From Treponema sp. (GTDB lineage: Bacteria; Spirochaetota; Spirochaetia; Treponematales; Treponemataceae): DNA of 64,000 nucleotides. Below are positions 61,456-64,000 of this stretch, in pieces. The notes under the pieces were generated by a model. The model ran no database searches. It was not told the origin of the DNA and saw only the letters and a program-made list of their open reading frames with translations. The stretch spans positions 62,001 to 126,000 of the forward strand of contig JAFZKN010000015.1 in assembly GCA_017553635.1 (NCBI GenBank), written 5' to 3'. The position numbers were made by a program, and so were the translations under genes. Position 1 is the stretch's first letter. Each line of letters starts with the position of its first letter.

Positions 61456-64000
61456 ATCGAACTCCATTATCATAAGTCTTAGGCTTAGCAAGATTAGGAA
61501 GATTAATTTTAAACGAATTCTTGTCTATTTTACCATTCTGGAACAAATCCCCTTCCCACAATGACTGTGCTTCAACAGTCCAAGTAAATGTGCCGCCAGA
61601 TAACTTTGAAAGATCCTCAAATACAAACTTAGTAACATTCTTAGGGAATATCTGCTTAAAGATAACCTCTTTAGATGGATTAAGAATTGTAACTTCGTAT
61701 CTATCAGCACCAGAAACAGATTTCCATTCAAAATTGATATGTCTTCTGTTCTGGAAATAATTTTTATCAAGAGTTTCTCTATTTTTTGGTTCAACAATCT
61801 GAGGAGCCGCAAGTTTTTCAATCGGTCCAACATCAATCGTTCTATAACCGTCTGCAGAAATATCAAAGTCATCCTCTGTAAAACCGATTACAGTCCAGTA
61901 ATACTTACCTTCATAGAGTCGAGGCATCTGAACGGTTCTTTCAGGATTTTCAACACGTCTGAACAGATGTTCATCATCAATCTTATCTTTATAAACAACA
62001 AGTGCAGTTTTATATGGAGTTCCAACGTAAGACCATCTTACTGTTCCAGGCTTTTTAACTGCATCAACACCACCGATAGAAATTTTATCTTCAGGACTGA
62101 TAAGATCAATCGGTTTAATCTTTACCAGAGTAAATATGTAATCACCTAAATAGCTGGATACACGAGACTGTACAGGAGTTTCCTCTCTAAATGCCTGTAA
62201 AGAAAGTCCATATGTTGTCTCTGCATAATTTTCAAGATCCATTTCAAATGAAACTGTTGCACCATCATATGATTCTATAAAGTTTCTTTCAAAAATTACC
62301 TGCTGCTTGTCAATTCTATTGAAAATCTTAATCTGATAATAATCTGCACCAGGAACTGTATTCCATTTAAATGTAAATGGAGTTTTAGGTCTTACAACTG
62401 CCAGTCCTCTGTCACCAGGAACTGTAAATACAGGAGCCGGCATTGGAGGTTCAACAACAATCTGTTTAGCAGGAGTTGCAAATGTCAATTCTTCTATCTT
62501 AGATCTGATACGCCAGTAATATGTATTTGGAACAAGGTATCGACCTTGAACAGAATTATTTATCGTTGTCTGAGAATAAATAACATTTTCAAAGTTCTTA
62601 TCACGCGCAATTTCGAATATAGTATCACCCGGGATATTTGATTTCCATACAAATCGTGTATCCTGCATACGTGAATCGGCAGTTCTGTAACCATCAACAG
62701 GGAACAAAGTTCTCTGTTCAATATTTGCATCAATTGCAATAAAGTCTCTTACTTCAGAAATGGAAGTATTACCTTCTGAATCTTTTGCAATTACACGCCA
62801 ATACCATTTACCATTTTCAAAAGTAACATTTTCTGTATTAACAACAAAATAGTTGTTGTATGTATTTCCTCTGAATGCAGCATTTCCAAAATTCTGTGTT
62901 TTAGAAATCTGGATTTCATAGTTCTGAGCTTCTGCACAATCTTTCCAAGAGAAGTTTACTTTACATGGAGAAGATGCACCGTTTGAAAGCGGAATTCTTG
63001 TATTAACAATTCCCGTCTGTGCAGGAAGAATAAGTGACGGTTTTTCAAGTTCTCCACTCTGATTAATTGCAAATGAAGAAACTTCTGATGGGCCTGTAAA
63101 TCCAGTTCTATTAATTGTATAATACGGAGTTACACGCCAGTAATAATTACCAAAAGGAAGCTCTGAAACAAAAATTGAATTGTTTGAAATTCTTTTTGAA
63201 TAAACCGGAGAAGTCATTTCTGGTGATCTGGAAATTTCAAACTGATATGCAGTAGCATATTCACTTTCTTTCCAGATAAAACGCATTGTAGGTTTTTTAG
63301 TTCTGTAAGAAACCTGATAATTTTCTACAGGTGCGATAAGATCCGGAACATGTGTCTGACAGATTTCAATTTTACCAAGTGAAACTTCAGAAACTCCTTC
63401 CTGATCAGTATCAACACTGATTCTCCAATAATGAACACCCTTTCCAAGTAAAAGAGTTGTTTCAAACGTTCCTTTAATATGATAAGACTCTCGAATCTCA
63501 TTAAAGTTCTTTGAATCTGATAATTCGATTATTGCATCATCTCTTCCAGCAGACCATCTGAAGTCAACAGGATAAAGCTCATCAGTAAAATTAAGATAAC
63601 GTTCTGACATAGACGGTCGGTTAACAGAAAGAGCACCCTGTTTTACATTTCCATCTTCATCAACAGTAATTCCATTTCCATCACCAATCTGAATATTTCC
63701 TTCACCATCAAAGTAAGTTGCATTACCATTACGAACCTGAATACTGAAAGACTTATTCTGTCCCATCCCGGCGTTAAGAGAAGATCCACGGTCAAGTGTA
63801 ATTACAGAAGAACCTGCCTTGATAGAAAATTCTCCATCAATACTGTTTGCAGAGATATTACCCTGTTCAAGATCGATTCCCTTTGAACCGTCATCCCTTA
63901 CATGAATTCTTACAAGTGTATTTTCATTAAGCGTAAACTCATCGTTTGTTTCAAGGAATAAAACTGTAGCAACAGCTCCAGGCATTGTCGAAATAAGGTC
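61445..64000 (-). CDS. FecR-domain surface protein with repeated FN3-like modules, 5' end beyond window
   Basis: At least 851 residues; the frame stays open through the right edge (DLISTMPGAVATVLFLETND), so the true start is outside. The visible N-terminus is a FecR-type beta domain (LNENTLVRIHVRDDGSKGID). It is followed by at least six modules with recurring YWRV/YWRI and FEWKS/FRWSA motifs (FDWKD-type strands), consistent with fibronectin III-like domains. Likely periplasmic or surface scaffold. Its downstream partner is the barrel-like protein at 60256. Confidence 0.82.
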   Translation of the reverse strand, partial: DLISTMPGAVATVLFLETNDEFTLNENTLVRIHVRDDGSKGIDLEQGNISANSIDGEFSIKAGSSVITLDRGSSLNAGMGQNKSFSIQVRNGNATYFDGEGNIQIGDGNGITVDEDGNVKQGALSVNRPSMSERYLNFTDELYPVDFRWSAGRDDAIIELSDSKNFNEIRESYHIKGTFETTLLLGKGVHYWRISVDTDQEGVSEVSLGKIEICQTHVPDLIAPVENYQVSYRTKKPTMRFIWKESEYATAYQFEISRSPEMTSPVYSKRISNNSIFVSELPFGNYYWRVTPYYTINRTGFTGPSEVSSFAINQSGELEKPSLILPAQTGIVNTRIPLSNGASSPCKVNFSWKDCAEAQNYEIQISKTQNFGNAAFRGNTYNNYFVVNTENVTFENGKWYWRVIAKDSEGNTSISEVRDFIAIDANIEQRTLFPVDGYRTADSRMQDTRFVWKSNIPGDTIFEIARDKNFENVIYSQTTINNSVQGRYLVPNTYYWRIRSKIEELTFATPAKQIVVEPPMPAPVFTVPGDRGLAVVRPKTPFTFKWNTVPGADYYQIKIFNRIDKQQVIFERNFIESYDGATVSFEMDLENYAETTYGLSLQAFREETPVQSRVSSYLGDYIFTLVKIKPIDLISPEDKISIGGVDAVKKPGTVRWSYVGTPYKTALVVYKDKIDDEHLFRRVENPERTVQMPRLYEGKYYWTVIGFTEDDFDISADGYRTIDVGPIEKLAAPQIVEPKNRETLDKNYFQNRRHINFEWKSVSGADRYEVTILNPSKEVIFKQIFPKNVTKFVFEDLSKLSGGTFTWTVEAQSLWEGDLFQNGKIDKNSFKINLPNLAKPKTYDNGVRYGR

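Noticed and set aside
1..64000. CRISPR arrays, IS elements, prophage, restriction systems
   Set aside because: No regularly spaced direct repeats, transposase, integrase, phage structural or methylase genes were seen on either strand.

Overview
The window is a low-G+C, densely coded bacterial chromosome segment that reads as a saccharolytic, gut or rumen type spirochaete (Treponema-like). The evidence is the run of lipoproteins with relaxed spirochaetal lipoboxes (FFSC, FLFSC), the LL-diaminopimelate aminotransferase route to lysine, a type III glutamine synthetase, a dCACHE chemoreceptor, cellobiose phosphorylase and an [FeFe]-hydrogenase maturase. I see no IS element, prophage or CRISPR array. 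The species is an inference.

Layout. 1-2900 (-): most of gltB, running off the left edge. 3166-9820 (+): a complete trp operon with two fusions (trpE, trpGD, trpCF, trpB, trpA). 9817-13768 (-): type III glutamine synthetase and an ammonium transporter fused to a PII domain. 14134-17492: a small unknown gene and a UvrD-family helicase. 17627-19177: metY behind a short leader peptide. 19316-21433 (-): dapF-dapL, divergent from nadE-carA (21689-23584). 23802-26169: small unknown genes. 26421-34646: two paralogous lipoproteins interleaved with the two halves of a split carB. 34649-36022 (-): a PstS-like protein with two tiny membrane proteins. 36219-39622: pyrG, then a short glutamine synthetase paired with an ANTAR-domain protein. 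39723-48634: chemoreceptor, unknown genes, hydE-rrf2, tRNA-Asp, cellobiose phosphorylase. 48991-49193: a long palindrome. 49181-51067: zinc-type ABC transporter. 51133-55848: glycosyltransferases and a YidC-sulfatase fusion. 55891-58702: metNIQ. 59216-60202: argF. 60256-64000: two envelope genes, one cut by the right edge.

The main discovery is a regulon. Nine short RNA leaders carry the same element: a 3-4 bp stem closing a hexaloop with A at position 1 and G at position 4 (mostly AAAGGC or AAAGAG). Its loop and 3' strand are also the 5' strand of an intrinsic terminator placed just before the start codon. This is the signature of ANTAR antiterminator targets (EutV, NasR, AmiR, NitR). The leaders precede gltB, glnA (twice in tandem), amt-PII, dapF-dapL, nadE-carA, both carB halves and pyrG. 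Nearly all of these are genes of ammonia uptake, glutamine or glutamate synthesis, or glutamine amidotransfer. The only ANTAR protein in the window is encoded next to a glutamine synthetase (37882-39622) whose own promoter lacks the element. The sequence-supported model is that a NitR-like ANTAR protein releases terminators across the nitrogen regulon. Unlike the classical two-hairpin target, several of these transcripts appear to start only 6-12 nt before a single hexaloop hairpin.

Other points worth attention are the split carB with duplicated leaders, the YidC-like domain fused to a sulfatase/phosphotransferase domain with the groove arginine apparently replaced, the metY leader peptide, and an argF active-site substitution (HDLP for HCLP).
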